Below are positions 17,528 to 26,930 of a stretch of 64,000 nt of DNA, piece by piece. How positions within the stretch are numbered: the stretch's first letter is position 1; each line of letters opens with the position of its first letter. Origin of the DNA: CAIODY01 sp046051225 (GTDB lineage Bacteria; Bacteroidota; Bacteroidia; Chitinophagales; CAIODY01); NCBI GenBank assembly GCA_046051225.1, contig JBJOOR010000001.1:1-64000 (forward strand). The letters are read 5' to 3'. The notes under the pieces are model-generated. The model was given only the letters and a program-made list of their open reading frames with translations, was not told the DNA's origin and did no database searches. A program made the translations under genes and the position numbers.

Positions 17528-18322
17528 TTATTTTTTTTCTTCAAATATTTTCATCAACTCTTTTGCTGCTTTTGCTTTTTTCTTTTCGGTTGAATTGATA
17601 TTTGCCACAGCAATTTTTTTCAAAACAATGTTTACTTCGCCAGCATATTTTTTTTCAAATTCTGCTTTGTTTTTAATCATGTATTCTACTTCGGGTGCTG
17701 TAATATCAAATGAATAATTTTTTATCACATCAAAATTCATTTCATTGTTCCATTCATCTTTTTTTTGTTGGTTAAAATATTCATTCAAATATTTTGTGTA
17801 GTCCATTTTTTTCATTTGCATCAACAATATAATTGATGTTAAATTATAGTTTGATTTATTGCCTGCATTATATCTTGCTATTAATGAATCTAAGTTGGCA
17901 TCGGCGCCCAAAGCTTGTTTTGCCAATTCAATAAATTTTGCAGGTGGCATAGCTCCCATTTCACGTTGCATTATACCACCATCATTTTTCATAAATAAAA
18001 ATGTAGGGTAGGCTTCTATTCTAAATTTTGGTGCATAGCTTGGTCCTTCGCCATGTTCCATATCCATTTTTAAATTAATAAAATAGTGATTAAAGAATTT
18101 GCCAACTGTATCATCCGTAAAAGTGTTGGCAGCCATCCATTTACAAGGACCACACCATGTGGTATAGCAATCTACAAACACATGCTTGTTTTCTTTTTTT
18201 GCTTTTTCTAATACTTCGGTAAATGGAATATGTTCAATATGCATTCCTTTTTCGTGTTGCATTTGAGCTTTTGCAGTAAGCATAATAAAAGCCGAGGCAA
18301 CTAAAATCAAAACTTTTTTCAT
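17528..18322 (-). CDS. Secreted thioredoxin-family protein
   Basis: The 264-aa protein has a signal peptide (VASAFIMLTAKAQ) and a thioredoxin domain. The redox motif is W56-C57-G58-P59-C60-K, followed by a conserved strand (APKFRIEAYPTFLFM) with the cis-Pro. The C-terminal ~110 residues form a helical extension of unknown role. It is probably a periplasmic disulphide reductase or oxidase and lies directly upstream of ccmE in the same direction, suggesting a part in keeping apocytochrome cysteines reduced. That link is inferred from position. Confidence 0.85.
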   Translation of the reverse strand: MKKVLILVASAFIMLTAKAQMQHEKGMHIEHIPFTEVLEKAKKENKHVFVDCYTTWCGPCKWMAANTFTDDTVGKFFNHYFINLKMDMEHGEGPSYAPKFRIEAYPTFLFMKNDGGIMQREMGAMPPAKFIELAKQALGADANLDSLIARYNAGNKSNYNLTSIILLMQMKKMDYTKYLNEYFNQQKKDEWNNEMNFDVIKNYSFDITAPEVEYMIKNKAEFEKKYAGEVNIVLKKIAVANINSTEKKKAKAAKELMKIFEEKK

Positions 18323-18497
18323 TGATTAAATTTTTCTCAAAATTAAATAAACCACTTAACAAAAAACAAACATTTACTTTTTAATAAGAATTAAGTGTGG
18401 ATTTGTATTTTTGAATTCGAAATACATTTTTGAAATTCATATTTCATTAAATTAGTTTTCGATAATAATTTTTACTTTGATTTTTAAATATAAATAA

Positions 18498-19823
18498 ATG
18501 AGTTGCGGAAGTTGTAATACAAAACCAGGCGTTCCATCGGGGTGCGGCAGTCATGGCTCTTGTGCCAGTGGCAGTTGCAATAAAATGAATACACATGATT
18601 GGCTTTCGAATGTTCCCATTCCAGGCATTGATAGCCGATACCCAATAGCCGAAGTGGCTTTTAAAAACGGACAACGAAAAGGATATTTTTATAATCATCA
18701 TACTGATATTCATACTGGCGATATGGTTTGTGTAGAATCGGTGGTTGGAATGGATATTGGCAAAATTACTTTAAGTGGCGAATTGGTAAGATTGCAATTA
18801 AAAAAATTAGAAAAAAACGAACGCCAAGTTGAGAAAAAAATTATCAGAATAGCTACTGATGATGAGATGAAGCGCATGGGCGAATTCAGAAATAAAGAAA
18901 AAGAAAGTTTGATTAAAGCCCGAGCCATAGCTCGTACTTTAAAGTTGGATATGAAGATTAGTGATGTTGAATATCAGGGCGATGGCAAACGTGCAATTTT
19001 TTATTATATAGCCGATGGCAGAGTTGATTTTAGAGAATTGATAAAAGTATATGCTCGTGAATTTAATGTAAAAGTAGAGATGAAACAAATTGGTGCAAGA
19101 CAAGAAGCTGGCTTGATTGGCGGTTTTGGTTCTTGTGGTAGAGAGTTGTGTTGCAGCACATGGTTAACTGATTTTAAAAATGTAAATATTAATGTAGCTC
19201 GTTATCAAAATCTTTCAATCAATCAAGTAAAATTAAGTGGGCAATGTGGCAGATTAAAATGTTGTTTGAATTTTGAATTAGATACATACATCGAAGCTTT
19301 ACGAGATTTTCCGAAACATGCTGATATTTTAAAAACCGAAAAAGGCGATGCATATTTAAACAAAACAGATATTTTTAAATACTTGATGTGGTATAGTTAT
19401 AAAGGAAGTACAAAAATTTATCCTTTAACGGTTGAGCAAGTAAATGAAATTTTAGAAAAAAATAAAAAAGGCGAAATGCCGCCAGATTTAGATAAAATTA
19501 AAGCCGACATTGCACCTAAAACACCAAAAGAAGATGTGTATATTGATGTAGTGGGGCAAACATCGTTAAGCAGTTTGCGTCGTACAGAGCAACGCAATAA
19601 AACTAAGAAAAAGAGCAACAACACCAACAAGCCAAAGCCTACGCCTCAAGGTGCACAGGGCAATACAGCAGCGCCACAGCCACAAAAAAGCAATCAACCG
19701 CAAAACAGAAACAATAACCAGTCAAGGCCAAATCAACCAAGAAATAATCAAGGTAATAAACCTGCGCCAAAGCACAATAATAGCTCTAATAATAAACCAA
19801 AACCTACACCGCCTCAAAAGTGA
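18498..19823 (+). CDS. ricT: RicT/PSP1-family Fe-S protein
   Basis: The 441-aa protein contains the PSP1 C-terminal domain with conserved cysteine motifs GSCGRELCCSTWL and GQCGRLKCCLNFE. These match RicT (YaaT), which with partner proteins binds Fe-S clusters and modulates RNA processing in Firmicutes. An N-terminal cysteine cluster (C3, C6, C16, C22, C27) is an extra feature. The last ~75 residues are a low-complexity Asn/Pro/Gln/Lys tail. The stop overlaps the gldH start (TGATG), so the pair is coupled, as is common in Bacteroidota. The role in this phylum is unknown. Confidence 0.88.
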   Translation: MSCGSCNTKPGVPSGCGSHGSCASGSCNKMNTHDWLSNVPIPGIDSRYPIAEVAFKNGQRKGYFYNHHTDIHTGDMVCVESVVGMDIGKITLSGELVRLQLKKLEKNERQVEKKIIRIATDDEMKRMGEFRNKEKESLIKARAIARTLKLDMKISDVEYQGDGKRAIFYYIADGRVDFRELIKVYAREFNVKVEMKQIGARQEAGLIGGFGSCGRELCCSTWLTDFKNVNINVARYQNLSINQVKLSGQCGRLKCCLNFELDTYIEALRDFPKHADILKTEKGDAYLNKTDIFKYLMWYSYKGSTKIYPLTVEQVNEILEKNKKGEMPPDLDKIKADIAPKTPKEDVYIDVVGQTSLSSLRRTEQRNKTKKKSNNTNKPKPTPQGAQGNTAAPQPQKSNQPQNRNNNQSRPNQPRNNQGNKPAPKHNNSSNNKPKPTPPQK

Positions 19824-20290
19824 TGAATAGAATTGTTATTATTTTATGCTATGCAATTTCCCTTTGTTTATTGGGATGCAATTTGAATCATGTATTCGAA
19901 AAAAATATTGAAATACCTGATTACAAATGGGATTATAAATTTATTCCACAATTTAAAGTTGAACTAAATGACACTTCATCATTTTATAATTTGTATGTAA
20001 ACATTAGGCATTTAGATGCTTATCGATATATGAATGTGTGGGTATTGATTCATGCTAGCAGCCCCGATGGCAAACAACAAACCGAACGAGTTTCATTAAG
20101 CCTAGCAAAGCCCGATGGTAAATGGCTTGGTGAAGGCATGAATGGTGTATGGATGGTAAGTGCTTTAGCAAAAAAACGAATTAGATTTAAGCTTAAAGGC
20201 GAATATACATTTGCAATTGAACATGATATGAGAATTAATCCGTTAGAAGATGTGATGAATGTGGGATTAAAATTAGAAAAATTGAGATAA
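19823..20290 (+). CDS. gldH: Gliding motility lipoprotein GldH
   Basis: Starting from ATG 19823 (the preceding GTG is less likely), the product has a lipoprotein signal with lipobox LLGC (C19). A ~135-aa beta-rich domain follows (WDYKFIPQFKVELND..., WLGEGMNGVWMVS). This matches GldH, an outer-membrane-linked lipoprotein needed for gliding in Flavobacterium and widely kept in Bacteroidota with RicT. Its exact job is unknown. A strong terminator follows. Confidence 0.85.
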   Translation: MNRIVIILCYAISLCLLGCNLNHVFEKNIEIPDYKWDYKFIPQFKVELNDTSSFYNLYVNIRHLDAYRYMNVWVLIHASSPDGKQQTERVSLSLAKPDGKWLGEGMNGVWMVSALAKKRIRFKLKGEYTFAIEHDMRINPLEDVMNVGLKLEKLR

Positions 20291-20321
20291 AAAAAGGAGA
20301 ACGAAAATCGTTCTCCTTTTT
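20291..20321. terminator. Bidirectional terminator between gldH and a T9SS gene
   Basis: A 14-bp perfect stem, AAAAAGGAGAACGA paired with 20308-20321, around an AAA loop. A run on one side and T run on the other allow use by both converging genes. Confidence 0.92.
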
Positions 20322-20347
20322 TTTAGTTAAAGTATATAACAGTATTA

Positions 20348-21652
20348 TTATTTTACAAATGCCTTTAAAGTTTTATTTCCTTTATCCGAAATTATTTGAT
20401 AAAAATACATGCCCGATTGATGCATTGATGTAGTAAATATTTTTTCGCCAGCAACAATATTGCCACTGAAAACAGTTTCAACTGTTTGTCCTAATGCATT
20501 TAATAAATTAATGGTAGCCGTATAATTATTTGTTGATACAATTTTTAAACTTGGCTTTTCATTTTGATTATAGATAATTGAAGCATCAAAAGTATTAGCC
20601 ATATTATTTATACCACCAGCTATTACAGTTACATTATGGCAGGTTGAATCGCAGAAATTATTTGCATTTGCATTTGCGTCTGTATATAATGATAAACATA
20701 CTTTGTAAGTTCCAGCTACAGTATAAGTATAGCTTGGTACGCTAGAATAATTAGGAGGTGTAACGCCGTAATCATATAAATAAGAATGAAATCCACCAGT
20801 AGATGTATTAGCGAATGTAGCGGTTAAAGCACTTGTAGTTTCGGTAAATGAGGCCATACAAGGTGCTGGCGAAATATTTTGCCATGAAGTATCAACCATA
20901 ATATTATCAATATAAGCTGATGGCATATTAGCAGTTGGAATATTTAAACGAATAAATAAATTGCTGATACTCCCTACAAAATCAGGATCAGCAGTATTGC
21001 CCATTACATCAGGCGTCATTGGTGGTGGGCCAGGAATAACTGGATCAACAAATAACATAACTTGATCATCATTTACACCAGGTTTAAATTCGTATGCTAA
21101 TACTAATAGATGATTGTGTGCATCAGTGTATGATTGTGTTCCCCATACATCAGTACCATTTTCTTTTCTAACACCAAATACAATTGAACCAGCAATATAT
21201 TTCACAAGTACTCTGGCAGCATGCGATGAATTACTTGCGCCTATTGTAATAAAATAATCACCTGTAGTATTTACACGATGTTCGGTACCGCCCTGATAAA
21301 TAAACGCTAAATAAACTCTGCCATTGGCAACTGGCGAAAAGCCATTACAATAACCTCCTAAATTTGAAAAGGTAGAATCGAAATAGATACAATTTGCAGT
21401 GTTTTGAGAATTTGGAGCTGGATCTGGATCGTAATGCGGATTAAAAGCAGTATCTGGATATTCGTAATTGTTTTGGTTGATTACTAAATGATCAGTACCT
21501 GCTGAACACATTGACCAACTTGATTGATGGTCTAACGTATCAAGAATATTATAGCCCGAAAACGATTCGAGTAATAAAGGTTGAACCTGGGCTTTGGAAA
21601 AACCAATAGCACAAATTAAAATAAACGATGTAAGTAGAATTTTTTTAATCAT
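20348..21652 (-). CDS. T9SS-sorted secreted protein with PKD-like domain
   Basis: The ATG at 21652 gives a clean signal peptide (MIKKILLTSFILICAIGFSKAQ); the longer frame is unlikely. The ~434-aa product has an N-terminal beta-sandwich or lectin-like region, a PKD-like domain (ATFANTSTGGFHSYLYDYG ... AGTYKVCLSL), and a T9SS type A sorting domain ending SDKGNKTLKAFVK. It is probably a surface or secreted adhesin or binding protein. No catalytic site is seen. The gene converges with gldH over a shared terminator. Confidence 0.82.
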   Translation of the reverse strand: MIKKILLTSFILICAIGFSKAQVQPLLLESFSGYNILDTLDHQSSWSMCSAGTDHLVINQNNYEYPDTAFNPHYDPDPAPNSQNTANCIYFDSTFSNLGGYCNGFSPVANGRVYLAFIYQGGTEHRVNTTGDYFITIGASNSSHAARVLVKYIAGSIVFGVRKENGTDVWGTQSYTDAHNHLLVLAYEFKPGVNDDQVMLFVDPVIPGPPPMTPDVMGNTADPDFVGSISNLFIRLNIPTANMPSAYIDNIMVDTSWQNISPAPCMASFTETTSALTATFANTSTGGFHSYLYDYGVTPPNYSSVPSYTYTVAGTYKVCLSLYTDANANANNFCDSTCHNVTVIAGGINNMANTFDASIIYNQNEKPSLKIVSTNNYTATINLLNALGQTVETVFSGNIVAGEKIFTTSMHQSGMYFYQIISDKGNKTLKAFVK

Positions 21653-21846
21653 AATATTTGGTATTTTATGAAAGTAAAAATACAGATTTTTTTGAATAGG
21701 ATTTTTTAAAATTATTGAGTTATACCCATTATACAATAAATGTGTATATTTTTTATTACCGCTAATTTTATAAAATGAATGTGAGCTTCATCAATTAGTT
21801 AGACAAAATGTTATAATTTATTTATCAAAAAAAGTAATTTTAAATC

Positions 21847-22371
21847 ATGAATTCAAAATATGTAATTGTATCGGGCACATCCCGAAAAGGAAGTAAATCA
21901 TTAGCTGTTGCAAAATTGTATCAGCAATTTTTACAACAAAACAATATTGAATGTAGCATATTAGCGTTAGAAAATTTGCCCATTGAAATTTTTGAAATTA
22001 ATAGCCTTTCAGAAATACTAAAACAAATAGAACAGGATATATTGATACCAGCCACAAAATTTATTTTTATAGTACCCGAGTATAATGGAAGTTTCCCTGG
22101 GTCATTAAAATTGTGGATGGATTGTAGTGATATTAAAAATGTATTTTGGAATAAAAAAGCAGCATTAGTGGGCATTGCGGATGGCAGAAATGGAAACATT
22201 CGTGGGTTAGATCATTTAACTAGTGTACTAAATTATCTAAAAATAAATGTGTTGCATTACAAAGTATCGATACCAAATGTAGGCAAAACAATAGATGAAA
22301 ATAATCAGTTGATAGATGCTCACATTCAAAACACGTTGTTTAAACAAATAGAAGAATTTGTAAAATTTTAA
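21847..22371 (+). CDS. NADPH-dependent FMN reductase family protein
   Basis: A 174-aa flavodoxin-like protein with the phosphate-binding N-terminus VIVSGTSRKGSKS and the family motif PEYNGSFPGSLKLWMD (P-E-Y-N-x-S near residues 78-83). These NAD(P)H:FMN or quinone/azo reductases reduce a bound flavin to act on quinones, chromate or dyes. It stands alone. The physiological substrate cannot be inferred. Confidence 0.87.
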   Translation: MNSKYVIVSGTSRKGSKSLAVAKLYQQFLQQNNIECSILALENLPIEIFEINSLSEILKQIEQDILIPATKFIFIVPEYNGSFPGSLKLWMDCSDIKNVFWNKKAALVGIADGRNGNIRGLDHLTSVLNYLKINVLHYKVSIPNVGKTIDENNQLIDAHIQNTLFKQIEEFVKF

Positions 22372-22451
22372 AAGCTGAATAAAGATTATAAATGTAAAAG
22401 TGTGGTGTTGAAATAGGTAAAAATTATTTTTGTATTTTTAGATTCTTAATT

Positions 22452-23576
22452 ATGTTTAAAAAATTACATCATCTTAATCGTTGGAAAAAATTTTTGCTAG
22501 TGTGGCTTATCATTATGCTATGTGTAGGCGGCGGCTTGTTTCTTCGATTATATCAAAATTGTTTTAGAAGCAATATATCAGCAGCCATTGTAAAGCCCGA
22601 ATTTATTTATATTCCTACAGGCGCTACCTACAATGATGTATTGCGCATTTTAGATAAAAATAAATTGCTAATTAATCGTACCACATTTATGTGGATGGCA
22701 AAAGAGTTAGATTATCGATTGCATATTAAACCGGGTAAATACAAAATATTGCCCGATATGAATAATTGGCAATTGATAAAATTATTAAAAAGTGGAGCTC
22801 AAACACCTGTGCGATTAGTGATTGGAAAATACAGACTGAATGAGCAGTTTAGAGCTTATGTAGGCAACCATATCGAACCCGATTCTGCACAATTACAAAT
22901 AGCTTTCGATTCGTTAATTAGCATAAAAAAAATTGATACTGCGAATCATTTTAAAGATATAACAGGTTATGTAATTCAAAACACGTATGAATTTTGGTGG
23001 AATACAACAGCCGAAAAATTTTGGATAAAATTATTTGATGAATACAAAAAATTTTGGAATGCCGAACGAAGACGAAAAGCAAAAGCACAAGGATTAACCC
23101 CTTACGAAGTAGCAACCATGGCTTCAATCATTGATGAAGAAACAGCAATGGAAGATGAAAAGCCCATTATTGCTGGAATTTATTTGAATCGATTACACAA
23201 AAACGTATTGCTACAAGCCGACCCTACTGTTAAATTTGCTTTACACGATTTTGCCATCCGTCGTATTTTATATGTACATTTAAAAGCCGAATCGCTTTAC
23301 AATACTTATGTTAATAAAGGATTACCACCTGGTCCAATCTGTATTCCATCTGTAAAATCTATTGATGCAGTGCTTAATCCTACCGAACATAAATTTATGT
23401 TTTTTTGCGCTAAAGAAGATTTCAGTGGCTATCATAATTATGCCGAAACATTTGAAGAGCATCAAAAAAATGCAAAAAAATACCAAAAGGCTTATGTAGA
23501 TAAATTTATATTACATAAAAACGATACCACGAAATTGCCTATTGAAATGGATTCATCAATACTGATTAAAAAATAG
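22452..23576 (+). CDS. mltG: Endolytic murein transglycosylase MltG
   Basis: The 374-aa protein has one N-terminal TM helix (~residues 12-32) and then a YceG domain. It contains IPTGATYNDVLRIL, IKPGKYKILPDMN, MASIIDEETAMEDEKP around residues 223-237, LQADPTVKFAL and NKGLPPGPICIPS. MltG cleaves nascent glycan strands and sets their length. The DEET stretch aligns with the EKET region around the catalytic Glu of E. coli MltG. A TATTTTTG box at 22425-22432 is a plausible -7 promoter element. It is followed 18 nt later by a YihY gene, probably in one transcript. Confidence 0.92.
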   Translation: MFKKLHHLNRWKKFLLVWLIIMLCVGGGLFLRLYQNCFRSNISAAIVKPEFIYIPTGATYNDVLRILDKNKLLINRTTFMWMAKELDYRLHIKPGKYKILPDMNNWQLIKLLKSGAQTPVRLVIGKYRLNEQFRAYVGNHIEPDSAQLQIAFDSLISIKKIDTANHFKDITGYVIQNTYEFWWNTTAEKFWIKLFDEYKKFWNAERRRKAKAQGLTPYEVATMASIIDEETAMEDEKPIIAGIYLNRLHKNVLLQADPTVKFALHDFAIRRILYVHLKAESLYNTYVNKGLPPGPICIPSVKSIDAVLNPTEHKFMFFCAKEDFSGYHNYAETFEEHQKNAKKYQKAYVDKFILHKNDTTKLPIEMDSSILIKK

Positions 23577-23594
23577 TTTCTAGCTAAAAATATT

Positions 23595-24521
23595 ATGAGC
23601 GTACTTTCCGAAAAATCTATTAAAAAAATTAAAACCTTTACACTGCCTGGCTTTGATGGTGTGCCGATGATTACTGTGCTACGTTTTTTCTTTAAAGAAA
23701 TTATTCAAGAAAACATTGTAACCCGTGGAAGTAGCATTGCATTTTTTTTTATTTTATCTGTATTCCCAGGGCTTATATTTTTATTTACACTTATACCATA
23801 TATTCCTATCAATCATTTTCAAACCAATCTTTTACTCACCATTAAAGATTTAATAAACAATGAAGGCGCTTATCAAATGATACGAAGCACCATTAATGAT
23901 ATAGTGGCAATACCTCATAGTAGCTTGCTTTCGGTTGGTTTTTTATTATCAATTTATTCGGCTATGAGTGGTGTAAAAGCTATGATAAGTTCATTTAATA
24001 AATCGTACGAGCATACATTTAAAAAACGTAATATTTTTCAAACCAACTTTGTAGCACTTAAACTTACCTTAATGCTTTCTACCTTGTTAATTGTATCGCT
24101 TACTTTAGTAATTGCACAACAAGCCTTATTCGATTGGCTATTTAAAGCATTAAGCATTAAGAGTTTTTCAGCTAAAAATATTATTACCGTATTGCATTAT
24201 CTTATTATCGTTGCACTCTTATTTTTTGCCTTATCATCTTTATATTATTATGGCCCGGCTGTAAAAAAGAAATTCAAATTTATTTCGGCTGGTAGCACAT
24301 TGGCCACAATTTTATTTATTACCACTTCGGTAGGGTTTAGTTGGTTTGTAAATAATTTTGGCAAATACAACACTTTATATGGTTCAATAGGCAGTGTAAT
24401 TGTAATTATGCTTTGGATTTATTTCAACTCAATTGTTATCATTATTGGCTTCGAATTAAATGCCAGCATAGCTATTAGCAAAAACAAAATGGCGCTAAAA
24501 CCAACCGATACTACTTCATAA
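23595..24521 (+). CDS. YihY/virulence factor BrkB family membrane protein
   Basis: The 308-aa protein has about six TM segments and the family features: TRGSSIAFFFILSVFPGLIF near the start, a central MSGVKAMISSFNKSYE, and GSVIVIMLWIYFNSIVIIIGFELNAS near the end. YihY/BrkB proteins are inner-membrane proteins once thought to be RNase BN; their transport role is uncertain. It is probably co-transcribed with mltG. Confidence 0.88.
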   Translation: MSVLSEKSIKKIKTFTLPGFDGVPMITVLRFFFKEIIQENIVTRGSSIAFFFILSVFPGLIFLFTLIPYIPINHFQTNLLLTIKDLINNEGAYQMIRSTINDIVAIPHSSLLSVGFLLSIYSAMSGVKAMISSFNKSYEHTFKKRNIFQTNFVALKLTLMLSTLLIVSLTLVIAQQALFDWLFKALSIKSFSAKNIITVLHYLIIVALLFFALSSLYYYGPAVKKKFKFISAGSTLATILFITTSVGFSWFVNNFGKYNTLYGSIGSVIVIMLWIYFNSIVIIIGFELNASIAISKNKMALKPTDTTS

Positions 24522-24530
24522 TTTCAACAA

Positions 24531-24929
24531 CTAAAAGCAAGGCGTTTTTAAATATCCTCCGCCATCTGTTAAATCGAAGTTGATGGTGAAGTTGAATTTT
24601 TTTCCATCTTTTTTTCGAGTATATACTACATCATCGTAAATGCCCGAATGCGAAAGTAAGTAAGTGCCATTTACTTTGCCTTTATATTTTTCGGTATAAA
24701 TTTGTTCATACGCCGCATAGCCTGGGTTGGGAGTAATTTCTTTTACAAAAAACAACGGAATAGAATCGTGTTGCCCTTTATATTTTATCCAAATGGCGTT
24801 GTTGTTTTCAAAGCAAATGCAGATTTGCAATTTTTTATTAGTGGTGCAATTGTAACAGATATAATGTTTTTCAGCAAATGCAGCAAGCGAAAAAAACAGA
24901 GCCATAAAAATTATTAAAAGTGATTTCAT
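24531..24929 (-). CDS. Small secreted hypothetical protein
   Basis: A 132-aa product with a signal peptide (LLIIFMALFFSLAAFA) and four closely spaced cysteines near the mature N-terminus (YICYNC ... ICICF), then a beta-rich domain ending DGGGYLKTPCF. It is probably periplasmic and disulphide-bonded. I recognise no family. It converges with the yihY gene, with only 9 nt between stops. Confidence 0.6.
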   Translation of the reverse strand: MKSLLIIFMALFFSLAAFAEKHYICYNCTTNKKLQICICFENNNAIWIKYKGQHDSIPLFFVKEITPNPGYAAYEQIYTEKYKGKVNGTYLLSHSGIYDDVVYTRKKDGKKFNFTINFDLTDGGGYLKTPCF

Positions 24930-25162
24930 TGATGTAAAACTAAAAAATAAGCAACCTTATTTTTGAAAAAAATTATTACTGTTGATAGCGCAATTTTTTA
25001 GCTTGGCTTTTCTGGGTGATGAACTTGTTCTTGTTAATTCTTGACACATTCCAAACATTCGGAACATCAACATTTAGTGGCTCTGCTTCAGTATTGCACC
25101 ATCAGGGGCGCAAAGAATGGTTCGACAAGCTAACCATAACAACATCACAAACAACTAAATTG

Positions 25163-25197
25163 TGCTTACCGAAAACTGTTTACTGCATTCATTGCTT
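25163..25197. repeat. 7-nt-periodic tract, left copy
   Basis: Inside the left copy of the duplicated block, units ending ACT/ACC recur every 7 nt around GCTTACC, GAAAACT and GTTTACT (25164-25184), matching the right copy. This is part of the dispersed period-7 class described in the findings. Confidence 0.5.
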
Positions 25198-25376
25198 CAC
25201 CACTTTGCTGCGGTAAATGCATTATGAAGATTGTATTTTAAATTTAAAACTGTCATCATTCATTTGCTCGGTTTCTCGTTATTATTTCCTACAGATTACA
25301 CAGATTTTTTCGCTTGCTTGTCATAAATGATGGTTCAACAGGCTCACGATGACAACAGCGCAAAGAACGCAAAGCA

Positions 25377-25411
25377 AACAACTGAATACTGCTTACCGAA
25401 AACTGTTTACT
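25377..25411. repeat. 7-nt-periodic tract, five units
   Basis: Five consecutive heptamers AACAACT, GAATACT, GCTTACC, GAAAACT, GTTTACT share a terminal ACT/ACC while the first four bases vary. It lies just after the T9SS gene stop codon (minus strand). Confidence 0.6.
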
Positions 25412-25415
25412 GATT

Positions 25416-26918
25416 TCATTGCTTCACCACTTTGCTGCGGTAAATGGTGGTGGCGGTTTGCACTTCAACAAAATAAATGCCTGCAGATTGATGAGATAAA
25501 TCAATAGAGAATTGTTTGCCGTTTTGATTTTGTTTTTCAACAATCATTTGACCAGTAACGTTGAAAACCCTGATGGCAGCATTATTCCAATCATTTGAAA
25601 AATTGATAGTAAAAGAGGAATGGGTTGGGTTGGGGAAAATATTAAACCCAACATTTTCTGAATTCAAATTTTCAATTCCAACACTACATGATGATTTACC
25701 AAGTGAGTAGTTTGGTGTATTGGGAAATGAGCCATATCCTATATGACCATTATTGATTGTGCCAACAAAAATTTGTTTTTGAACAAAATTACAAGTTAGC
25801 CCAAATGAATCTGGTTTATTTATGACGTGGATAAAAGAATTCCCCCCATAACAACTAACATACGTTTTACTATCAATTCCATTTTTCATTTGGTAGAAAT
25901 AACTTGCATTTGGTGAAAATGAACCATCCCAATTTCCAACTTTCGTCCTTGAAGACACAATATTTTTACTTGTCAAATCCATTTGCCACATGTGATACCC
26001 GTCATTAGCATACAATAGTTTACCATTTGGAGAAATATTGGTAATCCACCAATCTAAAGTGTCTGTTGAGTTCAAAATATTTATTGTTTCAGAATGAGCG
26101 TTACTTAAATTACCAGTACATCTATCAAAATCTAATACATCTAATTGCCCTCCTTGTAAATTCAGATTTGTTTGAAGATAGACGATTTTGTCCCCATTGT
26201 TTGAAATATCTCCTTGGCAAGGATAGGTTGGAAATGATAAATATGGTGTTCCTAATTGTTGAATGCTTGGTGTATGGACTCCATTAGCATCTATCAATAT
26301 CTTATAATATTGGGTTGAGTGATATTTTTTGACTATCAACCACCAATCAGAACCATTACCATGCCTAGTAGCAAACAAATTTCCGTTTAACAAAGTATCA
26401 CAACAAATCAAAGTGGAATCTTTAAAGACAACATCACCCAAACCTCCATTTAATGATTTATCAACAACTAAATATCTTAACTTGCTAGGAAGTAAATTTC
26501 CACCACCCGATTCCTGATATTCCATATTTTCATAAAACATATAAAATGTATTGCTGTCATTGACAGACGGAATAAAAATAGCTCCTTTATTTTCTGGATA
26601 TAGAGAGTTTCCATTGATATAAATATCTCCATAAGTGCTATGATTAAAATGATTTCCATTAGGCATAATATTATTGTTTTTATCATAGACATTATAACCA
26701 TTGCTATAAAATAAAAGATTACCTCTTGTATCACAAATTGAAGTATGGCAATCTCCAATTGTTACCGTAGTACAATTATTGTTAGTGGTATCCATAACTC
26801 CAACTCCGCTTTTGAAAACTAATGCAGCATTTCTAAAATTCCAATATTCATCGGTTTGAGCCATTGAGTAAGCAGTATGCATTAAGCAGTAAATAATAAG
26901 CAGAATTATCTTTTTCAT
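25416..26918 (-). CDS. T9SS-sorted secreted protein, WD40/propeller-like
   Basis: The 500-aa protein begins with a signal peptide (LLIIYCLMHTAYSMAQ) and ends with a type A T9SS sorting domain (FNIFPNPTHSSFTINF ... TTIYRSKVVKQ). The body has repeated propeller-like strands such as SICDTRGNLLFYSNG and ISPNGKLLYAND. It is a paralogue of the frameshifted gene at 55090-56577: both have DYW-type starts (EYWNFRNAALVF versus LYWHMGRHCALDF), SLNGGLGDV and HVINKPDS segments. The signal-peptide codons contain TAAGCAG (plus strand) three times at exact 14-nt spacing. Surface function unknown. Confidence 0.85.
   Translation of the reverse strand: MKKIILLIIYCLMHTAYSMAQTDEYWNFRNAALVFKSGVGVMDTTNNNCTTVTIGDCHTSICDTRGNLLFYSNGYNVYDKNNNIMPNGNHFNHSTYGDIYINGNSLYPENKGAIFIPSVNDSNTFYMFYENMEYQESGGGNLLPSKLRYLVVDKSLNGGLGDVVFKDSTLICCDTLLNGNLFATRHGNGSDWWLIVKKYHSTQYYKILIDANGVHTPSIQQLGTPYLSFPTYPCQGDISNNGDKIVYLQTNLNLQGGQLDVLDFDRCTGNLSNAHSETINILNSTDTLDWWITNISPNGKLLYANDGYHMWQMDLTSKNIVSSRTKVGNWDGSFSPNASYFYQMKNGIDSKTYVSCYGGNSFIHVINKPDSFGLTCNFVQKQIFVGTINNGHIGYGSFPNTPNYSLGKSSCSVGIENLNSENVGFNIFPNPTHSSFTINFSNDWNNAAIRVFNVTGQMIVEKQNQNGKQFSIDLSHQSAGIYFVEVQTATTIYRSKVVKQ
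26869..26903. repeat. 14-nt (2x7) periodic repeats in a signal-peptide region
   Basis: TAAGCAG occurs at 26869, 26883 and 26897, exactly 14 nt apart, inside the codons for the T9SS signal peptide. A loss or gain of one 14-nt unit would shift the frame. Confidence 0.6.
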
Positions 26919-26930
26919 TTTTAAATTAAG

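Larger units (their letters stand above)
24930..25415. other. 486-nt intergenic region made of degraded repeats
   Basis: No gene is supported here. The right part holds two diverged copies (25118-25219 and 25331-25446) of a block with a TTCRACARGCTCACVATGAC-like element, a 7-nt-periodic tract and the last codons of the neighbouring T9SS gene. The left ~180 bases show nothing recognisable. Short open frames in it lack start context and family similarity. Confidence 0.65.
25118..25446. repeat. Direct repeat duplicating the 3' end of the T9SS gene
   Basis: The 56-nt segment 25164-25219 matches 25391-25446 at 54 of 56 positions. The right copy encodes the C-terminal residues IYRSKVVKQ and stop of the T9SS gene on the minus strand; the left copy is a detached duplicate. 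Similarity continues leftwards (ATGGTTCGACAAGCT at 25118, ATGGTTCAACAGGCT at 25331) with one ~14-nt length difference. Confidence 0.75.

Noticed and set aside
25016..25216. 66-aa plus-strand frame in the intergenic gap
   Set aside because: It runs through the duplicated repeat block and has no start context, signal peptide or family likeness.
25163..25446. CRISPR array suspicion from two near-identical 56-nt segments
   Set aside because: Only two copies exist, spacing is 171 nt, no cas genes are near, and one copy is a gene end.
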